From Streptomyces glaucescens (GTDB taxonomy: Bacteria; Actinomycetota; Actinomycetes; Streptomycetales; Streptomycetaceae): DNA of 64,000 nt. Location of the stretch: NCBI RefSeq assembly GCF_000761215.1, contig NZ_CP009438.1, positions 2,065,501-2,129,500 of the forward strand, given 5' to 3'. Every line of letters begins with the position of its first letter. The stretch's first letter is position 1. The notes under the pieces are model-generated. The model did not search any database. It was not told the origin of the DNA and saw nothing but the letters and a program-made list of their open reading frames with translations. This document shows positions 7,484 to 14,834 of the stretch, one piece after another. The translations under genes and the position numbers were made by a program.

Positions 7484-8920
7484 TTATCGCCTGCCGCGTT
7501 CCTCGCCGATGTGGTGCACGTGCACGAGATTGGTGGTGCCGGAGACACCGGGGGGCGAGCCGGCCGTGATCACCACGGTGTCCCCCTTTTCGCAGCGGCC
7601 GTATTTCGTGAGCAGTTCGTCGACCTGGTCGACCATGGCGTCGGTGGATTCCACCCGCGGGCCGAGGAAGGTCTCGACCCCCCAGGTCAGGCTGAGCTGC
7701 GAACGAGTGGCCGGGTCCGGGGTGAAGGCGAGCAGCGGGATCGGGGAGCGGTAGCGGGACAGGCGGCGGGCCGTGTCACCGGACTGGGTGAACGCGACCA
7801 GGAACCTCGCGCCCAGGAAGTCCCCCATCTCGGCCGCCGCGCGGGCCACGGCCCCGCCCTGGGTGCGGGGCTTGCTGCGCTCGGTCAGCGGCGGCAGGCC
7901 CTTGGCGAGGAGGTCCTCCTCGGCCGCCTCGACGATCTTCGCCATCGTCCGGACCGTCTCCACCGGGTACTTGCCCACGCTGGTCTCGCCGGACAGCATC
8001 ACCGCGTCCGTGCCGTCGATCACCGCGTTGGCGACGTCGCTCGCCTCGGCCCGGGTGGGCCGGGAGTTCTCGATCATCGAGTCGAGCATCTGGGTGGCGA
8101 CGATCACCGGCTTGGCGTTGCGCCGGGCCAGCTTGACCGCCCGCTTCTGGACGATCGGCACCTGCTCCAGCGGCATCTCCACGCCGAGGTCGCCGCGGGC
8201 CACCATGATGCCGTCGAAGGCGGCCACGATGTCCTCGATGTTCTCCACCGCCTGCGGCTTCTCGACCTTGGCGATCACCGGGAGGCGGCGGCCCTCCTCG
8301 TCCATGATGCGGTGCACGTCCTCGACGTCCCGGCCGCTGCGCACGAACGACAGCGCGATGACGTCGAAGCCGGTGCGCAGGGCCCAGCGCAGGTCCGCCT
8401 CGTCCTTCTCGGAGAGCGCGGGGACCGAGACGGCGACGCCGGGAAGGTTCAGCCCCTTGTGGTCGGAGACCATGCCCCCCTCGACGACCCGGGTGCGGAC
8501 CCGGGGCCCGTCGACCCCGGTGACCTCCAGGGTGACCTTGCCGTCGTCGACGAGGATGCGCTCGCCGGGCGTGACGTCTCCGGGGAGCCCCTTGTACGTC
8601 GTCCCGCAGGACTGCCGGTCGCCCTCGGCGCCGTCCTCGGCGGTGATGGTGAAGGTGTCGCCGCGTTCGAGGAGAACCGGCCCTTCGGTGAAACGGCCGA
8701 GGCGGATCTTCGGGCCCTGGAGGTCGGCGAGGATCCCGACGCTGCGGCCGGTCTCGTCGGCGGCTTTGCGGACCCGCCGGTAACGCTCCTCGTGTTCGGC
8801 GTGGCCGCCGTGGCTGAGGTTGAATCGGGCCACGTCCATTCCCGCGTCGACCAGGGCTTTGATCTGGTCGTACGAGTCGGTGGCGGGCCCAAGGGTACAG
8901 ACGATCTTTGCTCGGCGCAT
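7484..8920 (-). CDS. pyk: Pyruvate kinase
   Basis: Converts phosphoenolpyruvate and ADP to pyruvate and ATP, the last step of glycolysis, in the cytoplasm. The protein has 478 residues, normal length. It opens RRAKIVCTLGPATDS, with MDVARFNLSHG following. The active-site segments VIAKVEKPQAVENI (catalytic Lys) and MVARGDLGVEMP (metal ligands) are intact, as is MLSGETSVGKYP. The small B domain and the C-terminal allosteric domain are both present. The ATG start has no ribosome site but a TAGGCT six bases upstream, implying a leaderless mRNA. Streptomyces usually carry two pyk genes; this window shows one. Confidence 0.96.
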   Translation of the reverse strand: MRRAKIVCTLGPATDSYDQIKALVDAGMDVARFNLSHGGHAEHEERYRRVRKAADETGRSVGILADLQGPKIRLGRFTEGPVLLERGDTFTITAEDGAEGDRQSCGTTYKGLPGDVTPGERILVDDGKVTLEVTGVDGPRVRTRVVEGGMVSDHKGLNLPGVAVSVPALSEKDEADLRWALRTGFDVIALSFVRSGRDVEDVHRIMDEEGRRLPVIAKVEKPQAVENIEDIVAAFDGIMVARGDLGVEMPLEQVPIVQKRAVKLARRNAKPVIVATQMLDSMIENSRPTRAEASDVANAVIDGTDAVMLSGETSVGKYPVETVRTMAKIVEAAEEDLLAKGLPPLTERSKPRTQGGAVARAAAEMGDFLGARFLVAFTQSGDTARRLSRYRSPIPLLAFTPDPATRSQLSLTWGVETFLGPRVESTDAMVDQVDELLTKYGRCEKGDTVVITAGSPPGVSGTTNLVHVHHIGEERGRR

Positions 8921-8926
8921 GAGGCG

Positions 8927-8932
8927 AGCCTA
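8927..8932 (-). promoter_or_regulatory. -10 element of pyk, leaderless spacing
   Basis: Minus-strand TAGGCT lies six bases before the ATG of pyk, so RNA would begin at or next to the A of the start codon. No Shine-Dalgarno sequence is seen, which agrees. Confidence 0.5.
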
Positions 8933-9085
8933 GGGCTTACCCGCGGGTAGACAATTGGCCGGGCGTGACGACTCAACAACCATCGCATGAAGGGGTGTTG
9001 ACAAGCGCCGAATTGTGCGCCAGGGCGCTCTGATGAGCAATTCCGCAACTCCTTTCCCGGACGCGCCCTTTCCCCGCGGAATTTC

Positions 9086-9805
9086 CTACAGCCGGGGCGG
9101 CGCCATGGTGAAGCGCGCGTCGACCGCGGCGAACACCTCTTGGCGCTGCGGTTCCAGGTCGAGCGACGGGGCCGTCTCCGCCGCGCCCGCGAGGGCATGG
9201 GCCGCTGCCCGGGTGCGCCCCGGAGCCGCCGGGAAGACCGGCACCGCGGGCCCTTCCGCGCCGATGTCGGCGAGTTCGACCAGGGCCGCGAGGGTGGTGT
9301 CCAGCGCCTCGGCGTACTCGCGGGCGCGCTGCACCGCCTCCCGGACCGCCTGCCTGCGGGCCTCCCGGTAGGCGGGCGAGTCCCGGCGCAGGGACCACCA
9401 GGGGCCGTCGACCCGGGTCAGCTCCAGGTCGGCCAGCCGCGTGGTCAGGTCACCGAGCGCGGTGAAGTCCGACAGCTCGGCGGTGACCCGGACGCTCCCG
9501 TGGTAGGTGCGGACGCGCTCGCCCCTGCCGTGCCCGGCGAGTTCCGGCGTGAGGGAGAAGGCGCCGGTCTCCAGCCGTTCCACCGCGTCCCCGCAGGACT
9601 TCACCAGGTCCAGGACGGCCGCGTTGCGGCGGGTCAGGTCCCCCAGGGCGGCGCGCCGGTCACGGCCGCGGACGCTGACGGTGATGCCGATCCGGGCGAC
9701 CTCCGGATCGACCTCGAGACGGGCCTCCCCGCGCACGGCGATGCGCGGGGCCTCGGGGGTCCCGTAGGGGACGGCGGGCCGGGCTTCGGCGTCAGGGGTC
9801 GTCAT
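9086..9805 (-). CDS. SIMPL domain (DUF541) protein
   Basis: A 239-residue protein that is almost entirely one SIMPL/DUF541 domain. It opens with RIAVRGEARLEVDPEVARIG, the canonical first strand, and the middle holds YHGSVRVTAELSDFTALGDL and DGPWWSL. Family members such as mammalian SIMPL and bacterial BP26 form oligomeric rings, and their biochemical role in bacteria is unclear. Unlike many bacterial relatives, no signal peptide or membrane span is seen, so it is predicted cytoplasmic. It stands alone between pyk and the nucleotidase gene. The ATG is the first in-frame start before the domain. Confidence 0.85.
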   Translation of the reverse strand: MTTPDAEARPAVPYGTPEAPRIAVRGEARLEVDPEVARIGITVSVRGRDRRAALGDLTRRNAAVLDLVKSCGDAVERLETGAFSLTPELAGHGRGERVRTYHGSVRVTAELSDFTALGDLTTRLADLELTRVDGPWWSLRRDSPAYREARRQAVREAVQRAREYAEALDTTLAALVELADIGAEGPAVPVFPAAPGRTRAAAHALAGAAETAPSLDLEPQRQEVFAAVDARFTMAPPRL

Positions 9806-10013
9806 ACGCCCACTGTGCCAGCCCCGGTCCGTGACCGACCCCGCGATGCCAGGCCGGGGAGTCCGGACCGGCCGCGGTCACCAGATCGCAACCTCGCGGG
9901 CCTGTTGCCGTCCGTCATGCACGGGTCAGAATCTACGCGCGTCCGTCTACGCGCGTCATCGAAACGCCGTCATCGAGCGCCGTCATCGACCGTGGCACCG
10001 AGGAGAGCACGAC

Positions 10014-11816
10014 ATGCCGTTGAACCGCCGGAAGTTCCTGAAGAAGTCCGCCGCGACCGGAGCCGGGGTGGCCGTCGCCGGCGCCGCGGCGGCCCCGGCG
10101 ACGGCCGCGGAGACGGCGAAGGGCCCCGGGCCGGCCAAGCGGTACTCGTTCACCGTGATGGGCACCACCGACCTGCACGGCAACATCTTCAACTGGGACT
10201 ACTTCAAGGACACCGAGTACACCGACGCCAAGGGCAACGCCAAGGGACTGGCGCGGATCGCCACCCTCGTGGAACAGGTCCGCGAGGAGAAGGGCCGCCG
10301 CAACACCCTGCTGCTCGACGCCGGTGACACGATCCAGGGCACCCCGCTGACGTACTACTACGCCAAGGTCGACCCGATCACCGCCGAGGGCGGCCCGGTG
10401 CACCCGATGGCACAGGCGATGAACGCCATCGGCTACGACGCCGTGGCGCTCGGCAACCACGAGTTCAACTACGGCATCGAGACCCTGCGCGCGTTCGAGG
10501 AGCAGTGCGACTTCCCGCTGCTCGGCGCGAACGCCGTGGACGCGAAGACCCTGCGGCCGGCCTTCCCGCCGTACTTCATGAAGACGTTCAAGGTGCCGGG
10601 CCTGCCGCCGGTCAAGGTCGCCGTGCTCGGCCTGACCAACCCGGGCATCGCGATCTGGGACAAGGCGTACGTCCAGGGCAAGCTGGCCTTCCCCGGTCTG
10701 GTGGAGCAGGCCGCGAAGTGGGTGCCGAAGCTGCGCTCGATGGGCGCGGACGTGGTCGTGGTCTCCGCGCACAGCGGCTCCTCCGGCACCTCCTCCTGGG
10801 GCGACCAGCTGCCGTACGTGGAGAACGCCGCCGCCGACGTGGCGAGGCAGGTGCCGGGCATCGACGCGATCCTCGTCGGCCACGCACACGTGGAGATCGA
10901 GGAACTGCTCGTCACCAACGAGAAGACCGGCAGGACCGTCGTGCTGTCCGAGCCGCTGTGCTACGCCGAGCGGCTCACCCTGTTCGACTTCGAGCTGGTC
11001 TTCCGCAAGGGCCGCTGGCACGTCGAGTCGGTCAGGGCCTCGCTGCGCAACTCCAACACCGTCGAGGACCACCCGTACATCGGCAGGCTGCTCGACGACG
11101 AGCACGCCAAGGTGGTCGCGTACGTCAACCAGGTCGTCGGCACCGCCACCGAGACCCTGACGACGGTCGACGCCCGCTACCGGGACGCCCCCATCATCGA
11201 CCTGATCACCAAGGTCCAGGAGGACGTGGTCAGGGCCGCCCTGGCGGGCACCGAGCACGCCGCGCTGCCGGTGCTCGCGCAGGCCTCGCCGTTCTCCCGC
11301 ACCAGCGAGATCCCGGCGGGCGACGTCACCATCCGCGACCTGTCCGGCCTCTACGTCTACGACAACACGCTGGTCGCCAAGCTGATGACGGGTGCCCAGC
11401 TGCGGGCCTACCTGGAGTACTCGGCGGAGTACTTCGTCCGGACGGCCGCCGGCGCGCCGGTCGACGTGGACAAACTGACCAACGCGGGCGGCCGCCCCGA
11501 CTACAACTACGACTACGTCTCGGGCCTGACCTACGACATCGACATCGCCCAGCCGGCCGGTTCCCGCATCAGGAACCTCCGCCACGGCGGTGCCCCGCTG
11601 GACGACGCGCAGCGGTTCGTGCTCGCCGTCAACAACTACCGCGCCAACGGCGGCGGCGCCTTCCCGCACGTCGCCTCCGCGCCGGAGCTGTGGGCGGAGT
11701 CGACGGAGATCCGCACCCGGATCGCCGAGTGGGTGACGGCCAAGGGCGTGCTCGACCCGAAGGACTTCGCGTCGGAGGACTGGAAGCTGACCCGGGACGG
11801 CACACCGGTGTTCTAG
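10014..11816 (+). CDS. Tat-exported 5'-nucleotidase / metallophosphatase
   Basis: A 600-residue secreted enzyme of the UshA/CpdB type, releasing phosphate from nucleotides or 2',3'-cyclic nucleotides outside the cell. It starts PLNRRKFLKKSAATGAG, a twin-arginine signal, with likely cleavage after APATAAE near residue 36. The N-terminal calcineurin-like domain has the metal motifs TDLHG, DAGDTIQGTP, GNHEFNYG and VGHAHVE. The C-terminal 5'-nucleotidase domain follows, with YDNTLVAKLMTG and NNYRANGGG. ATG at 10014 is chosen because GAGGAGAG precedes it; the frame is open further upstream. The stop overlaps that of the convergent gene at CTAG. Two short tandem repeats lie just upstream at about 9934-9990. 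Confidence 0.92.
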   Translation: MPLNRRKFLKKSAATGAGVAVAGAAAAPATAAETAKGPGPAKRYSFTVMGTTDLHGNIFNWDYFKDTEYTDAKGNAKGLARIATLVEQVREEKGRRNTLLLDAGDTIQGTPLTYYYAKVDPITAEGGPVHPMAQAMNAIGYDAVALGNHEFNYGIETLRAFEEQCDFPLLGANAVDAKTLRPAFPPYFMKTFKVPGLPPVKVAVLGLTNPGIAIWDKAYVQGKLAFPGLVEQAAKWVPKLRSMGADVVVVSAHSGSSGTSSWGDQLPYVENAAADVARQVPGIDAILVGHAHVEIEELLVTNEKTGRTVVLSEPLCYAERLTLFDFELVFRKGRWHVESVRASLRNSNTVEDHPYIGRLLDDEHAKVVAYVNQVVGTATETLTTVDARYRDAPIIDLITKVQEDVVRAALAGTEHAALPVLAQASPFSRTSEIPAGDVTIRDLSGLYVYDNTLVAKLMTGAQLRAYLEYSAEYFVRTAAGAPVDVDKLTNAGGRPDYNYDYVSGLTYDIDIAQPAGSRIRNLRHGGAPLDDAQRFVLAVNNYRANGGGAFPHVASAPELWAESTEIRTRIAEWVTAKGVLDPKDFASEDWKLTRDGTPVF

Positions 11817-13270
11817 AACCCCTCCGAGCGGGAGGGGCCCCGGATCCCGTCCGCGGAAGGGGTCAGCGCCTTCGGGCGCCGCGTGGACGGGACCCGGGGC
11901 TGTCGCTGTCGCAGGCCGAACGTGGTGAACGCGGTGCGGTCCGGCAGCGGATAGGGCTCCTCACCGGTGAGCGAGTTCAGGATCGAGGCGCTGCGCCAGG
12001 CGGCGAGGCCCAGGTCCGGGGTGCCGACGCCGTGCGCGTACAGCCCGGCGTTCTGCACGTACACGGAACCGGTGACCGCCGGGTCGAGGACCAGCCGGAA
12101 CTCCTCGTCCACGCACGGGCGTTCCCGGCTGTCGCGGCGCAGGTACGGGTCGAGTGCGGCGAGGAGCCGGTCCGGCGGGCGCTCCCGGTAGCCGGTGGCG
12201 AGGACCACGGCGTCGGTGGTGAGCCGGGAACGGGTGCCCTGCTGGACGTGCTCCAGGTGCAGCTCGACCTGCCGGGTGGCGGTCCGGCCCGCGGTGCGGA
12301 CGCGGACCCCCGGGGTGAGGACGGCGTCGGGCCAGCCGCCGTGCAGGGTGCGGCGGTACAGCTCGTCGTGGACGGCGGCGATGGTGCCGGCGTCGATGCC
12401 CTTGTGCAGCTGCCACTGGGCGGGCACCAGCGCCTCGCGCACCGGTTCGGCCAGGGCGTGGAAGTAGCGGGCGTAGTCGGGGGTGAAGTGCTCCAGGCCG
12501 AGCTTGGAGTACTCCATCGGCGCGAACGCCTCGCTGCGGCCGAGCCAGTGCAGCCGCTCCCGGCCGGCCGGGCGGTGACGCAGCAGGTCGAGGAAGATCT
12601 CGGCGCCCGACTGCCCGGTGCCGATGACGGTGACGTGCCCCGCGGCAAGGAGGGCCGCACGGTGGCCGAGGTAGTCGGCGGCGTGCACCACGGGCGCGCC
12701 GGGCCGGCCGACGAGGGGCCGCAGCGGGCCGGGGACGTGCGGCTCGCCGCCGATGCCGAGCACGACGTTGCGGGTGTACGTCCGGCCCAGGGCCTCGGCC
12801 TCCCCGTCCGCGTCGAGCCGGGTGAAGTCGACCTCGAAGACGTCGCGCCGCGGATTCCAGCGGACGGCGTCGACCTGGTGGCCGAAGCGCAGCCCGGGCA
12901 GGTTCGCGCAGACCCAGCGGCAGTAGGCGTCGTACTCGGCGCGCCGGACGTGGAAGCGTTCGGCGAAGTAGAAGGGGAAGAGCCGGTCGCGGGCCTTGAG
13001 GTAGTTGAGGAAGGACCAGGGGCTGGCGGGGTCGGCGAGGGTCACCAGGTCGGCGAGGAACGACACCTGGACGGTGGCGTCGTCGAGGAGCAGGCCCGGG
13101 TGCCAGCCGAAGGCGGGGCGCTGCTCGTAGAAGACGGTGTCGAGCCCGGTGAGCGGGTGGGCGAGGGCGGCGAGGGAGAGGTTGAACGGTCCGACGCCGA
13201 TGCCGACCAGGTCGCGCGGGGCTTCGGGGTGCCGGGTGCGGGGATCGTGCGGGGTGGGCGCCGGGGTCAT
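11813..13270 (-). CDS. Lysine/ornithine/diamine N-monooxygenase (DesB/IucD/PvdA family)
   Basis: Flavin enzyme of about 485 residues that hydroxylates a terminal amine, using FAD, NADPH and O2. It opens with LVGIGVGPFNLSLAALAHPL, the FAD-binding GxGPFNLSLA of the siderophore N-hydroxylases. The segment VQVSFLADLVTLADP follows, then the NADPH motif VTVIGTGQSGAE and the late LATGY. The ATG at 13270 overlaps the stop of the decarboxylase gene (ATGA), so the two are co-translated. The pair resembles desA-desB of desferrioxamine synthesis, where cadaverine is made and N-hydroxylated. The acyltransferase (desC) and NIS synthetase (desD) genes are not here. The last ~45 residues form a basic tail rich in Arg and Pro. 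Confidence 0.88.
   Translation of the reverse strand: MTPAPTPHDPRTRHPEAPRDLVGIGVGPFNLSLAALAHPLTGLDTVFYEQRPAFGWHPGLLLDDATVQVSFLADLVTLADPASPWSFLNYLKARDRLFPFYFAERFHVRRAEYDAYCRWVCANLPGLRFGHQVDAVRWNPRRDVFEVDFTRLDADGEAEALGRTYTRNVVLGIGGEPHVPGPLRPLVGRPGAPVVHAADYLGHRAALLAAGHVTVIGTGQSGAEIFLDLLRHRPAGRERLHWLGRSEAFAPMEYSKLGLEHFTPDYARYFHALAEPVREALVPAQWQLHKGIDAGTIAAVHDELYRRTLHGGWPDAVLTPGVRVRTAGRTATRQVELHLEHVQQGTRSRLTTDAVVLATGYRERPPDRLLAALDPYLRRDSRERPCVDEEFRLVLDPAVTGSVYVQNAGLYAHGVGTPDLGLAAWRSASILNSLTGEEPYPLPDRTAFTTFGLRQRQPRVPSTRRPKALTPSADGIRGPSRSEGF
11819..11837 (+). terminator. Hairpin after nucleotidase gene
   Basis: CCCCTCC and GGAGGGG (7 bp, 5-base loop) lie right after the stop codon, inside the 3' end of the opposing gene. 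It is a plausible weak terminator for the plus-strand transcript. Confidence 0.45.
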
Positions 13271-14637
13271 CGTGGGGTGTGTCCTTCCACCAGTTCCAGG
13301 AGCGCGGCCAGGTCCTCGGGCCGGGCGTGCGGATTGAGCAGGGTGGCCTTCAGCCACAGCCGGCCGTCGGGGCGGGCGCGGCCGAGGACGGCACGTCCGC
13401 CGGCGAGCAGGGTGCGGCGTACGGCGGCCACGGCGTCGTCTGCGGCCCCGGCGGGCCGGAACAGGACCGTGCTGATCGCGGGCCGGCCGTACAGCTCGAA
13501 CCGGGGGTGCGCGGCGATCAGGGCGGCGAACTCCCGGGCGAGGCCGCAGACGCGGTCGACGAGCGCGCCGAGCCCCGTGCGGCCGAGGGTGCTGAGGGTG
13601 ACGGCGATCTTCAGCACGTCGGGGCGGCGGGTGGTGCGCGGGGAGCGGCCGAGCAGGTCGGGCAGGCCGGCCCGGGTGTCGTCGTCGGCGTTGAGGTAGT
13701 CGGCGCGCTGGTGCAGGGCGGTGAGATCGCGGGCGTCGCGCACCGCGAGCAGTCCGGCGGCGACCGGCTGCCAGCCGAGCTTGTGCAGGTCCAGGGTGAC
13801 GGTGTCGGCGGCGTCGAGTCCGGCGAGCCGGCCGCGGTACCGGTCGCTGAACAGGAGCCCGCCCCCGTAGGCGGCGTCGACGTGCAGCCGGGCGCCGTGG
13901 GCCCGGCAGCGGCCGGCGATCTCGGGCAGCGGGTCGATCCGGCCGGTGTCGGTGGTGCCGGCGGTGGCGGCGACGAGCAGCGGGCCGGGAGTCGCGGACA
14001 GGGCGGCGTCCAGGGCGGCCGGGTCGAGGACACCGGCCGGACCGTGGACGACGACGGGTTCCGGCAGGCCGAGCAGCCAGGCGGCGCGGGTGAGGGAGTG
14101 GTGTGCGCCCGCACCCGCCACCAGCCGTGTCCGCCCGCCGTGTGCCTCCCGGGCGAGCAGCAGCGCGAGCTGGTTGGACTCGGTGCCGCCGGTGGTGACC
14201 AGGCAGTCGGGAGCGGGGGCGCGCGGGTAGACCTCGGCGGCCAGGGCGCTCGTCACCAGCGCCTCCAGCGCGGACGCCGACGGGGCCTGGTCCCAGGAGT
14301 CCAGGGACGGGTTGAGCGCGCTCGCGGCGAGGTCGGCGGCGGTGGCGACGGCGAGCGGCGGGCAGTGCAGGTGGGCGGCGCAGAGCGGGTCGGCGGGATC
14401 GGCGGCGCCCTCGGCGAGGGCCTGGACGAGCCGCCGCAGGGCGTCCGGGTCGCCCTCCTGCGGGAGGACGTCACCCACCGCGGCCCGCATCCGTGCGGCC
14501 ACCGCCGCGGGCCCGCCGCCGGGCAGCGGGCCGCCCCTCGCCCGGCCGCCGGCCGCCAGCGCGTCGAGGACCGTGCCGAGCAACGGCCGGAGCGCGCCGG
14601 GGCCTTCGGGTCCGGCGGCGAGGGACGGCATGCTCAT
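13267..14637 (-). CDS. PLP-dependent decarboxylase, DesA-like (lysine/diamino acid)
   Basis: Group II PLP decarboxylase of 456 residues. Recognisable parts are NPSLDSWDQAPSA, close to the NSSLDTWDQ of DesA, then TTGGTESNQLALLLA (phosphate-binding) and HVDAAYGGG (Asp to the pyridine nitrogen). LDLHKLGWQP carries the Schiff-base lysine. The most likely substrate is lysine or another diamino acid, because the next gene hydroxylates terminal amines; aromatic amino acids are less likely. It would form a diamine such as cadaverine in the cytoplasm. I see no DmdR/IdeR-like iron box upstream (14638-14834). A CAAGCT six bases before the ATG hints at a leaderless start; a second ATG is two codons in. 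Confidence 0.85.
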   Translation of the reverse strand: MSMPSLAAGPEGPGALRPLLGTVLDALAAGGRARGGPLPGGGPAAVAARMRAAVGDVLPQEGDPDALRRLVQALAEGAADPADPLCAAHLHCPPLAVATAADLAASALNPSLDSWDQAPSASALEALVTSALAAEVYPRAPAPDCLVTTGGTESNQLALLLAREAHGGRTRLVAGAGAHHSLTRAAWLLGLPEPVVVHGPAGVLDPAALDAALSATPGPLLVAATAGTTDTGRIDPLPEIAGRCRAHGARLHVDAAYGGGLLFSDRYRGRLAGLDAADTVTLDLHKLGWQPVAAGLLAVRDARDLTALHQRADYLNADDDTRAGLPDLLGRSPRTTRRPDVLKIAVTLSTLGRTGLGALVDRVCGLAREFAALIAAHPRFELYGRPAISTVLFRPAGAADDAVAAVRRTLLAGGRAVLGRARPDGRLWLKATLLNPHARPEDLAALLELVEGHTPR

Positions 14638-14834
14638 GCGGTCAGCTTGGCGCCGGGTGCGGCGCCGCGCCCGGGAAGCAGGGCATCAGCACCCGAACGG
14701 GGGTACCGGCGGATACGGGGTCCCGCACGTGTGCCACGTGGTCGTGGCGCCGGGCGAGGAGCCGTCCGACGGGGGCACGGCCGATGCCGCCGGTGGCCGC
14801 GGAGACCGGCCCGTGCCCCTTCCGTCCGCTGGTC
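14638..14834. other. Gap between pepN end and decarboxylase start
   Basis: About 200 GC-rich bases with no supported gene. No iron-box-like palindrome and no strong terminator for pepN were found here. Confidence 0.5.

Noticed and set aside
9934..9990. Possible PHO box upstream of the nucleotidase
   Set aside because: The short tandem repeats (TCTACGCGCGTC twice, GCCGTCATCGA twice) do not match the GTTCACC-type PhoP repeats of Streptomyces.
11811..11820. Overlapping convergent stop codons at CTAG
   Set aside because: Real (both genes stop within the same CTAG), but such overlaps are common in compact genomes and need no special explanation.
14638..14834. Iron-box control of the DesA/DesB-like pair
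   Set aside because: No palindrome resembling the DmdR/IdeR consensus could be seen by eye.
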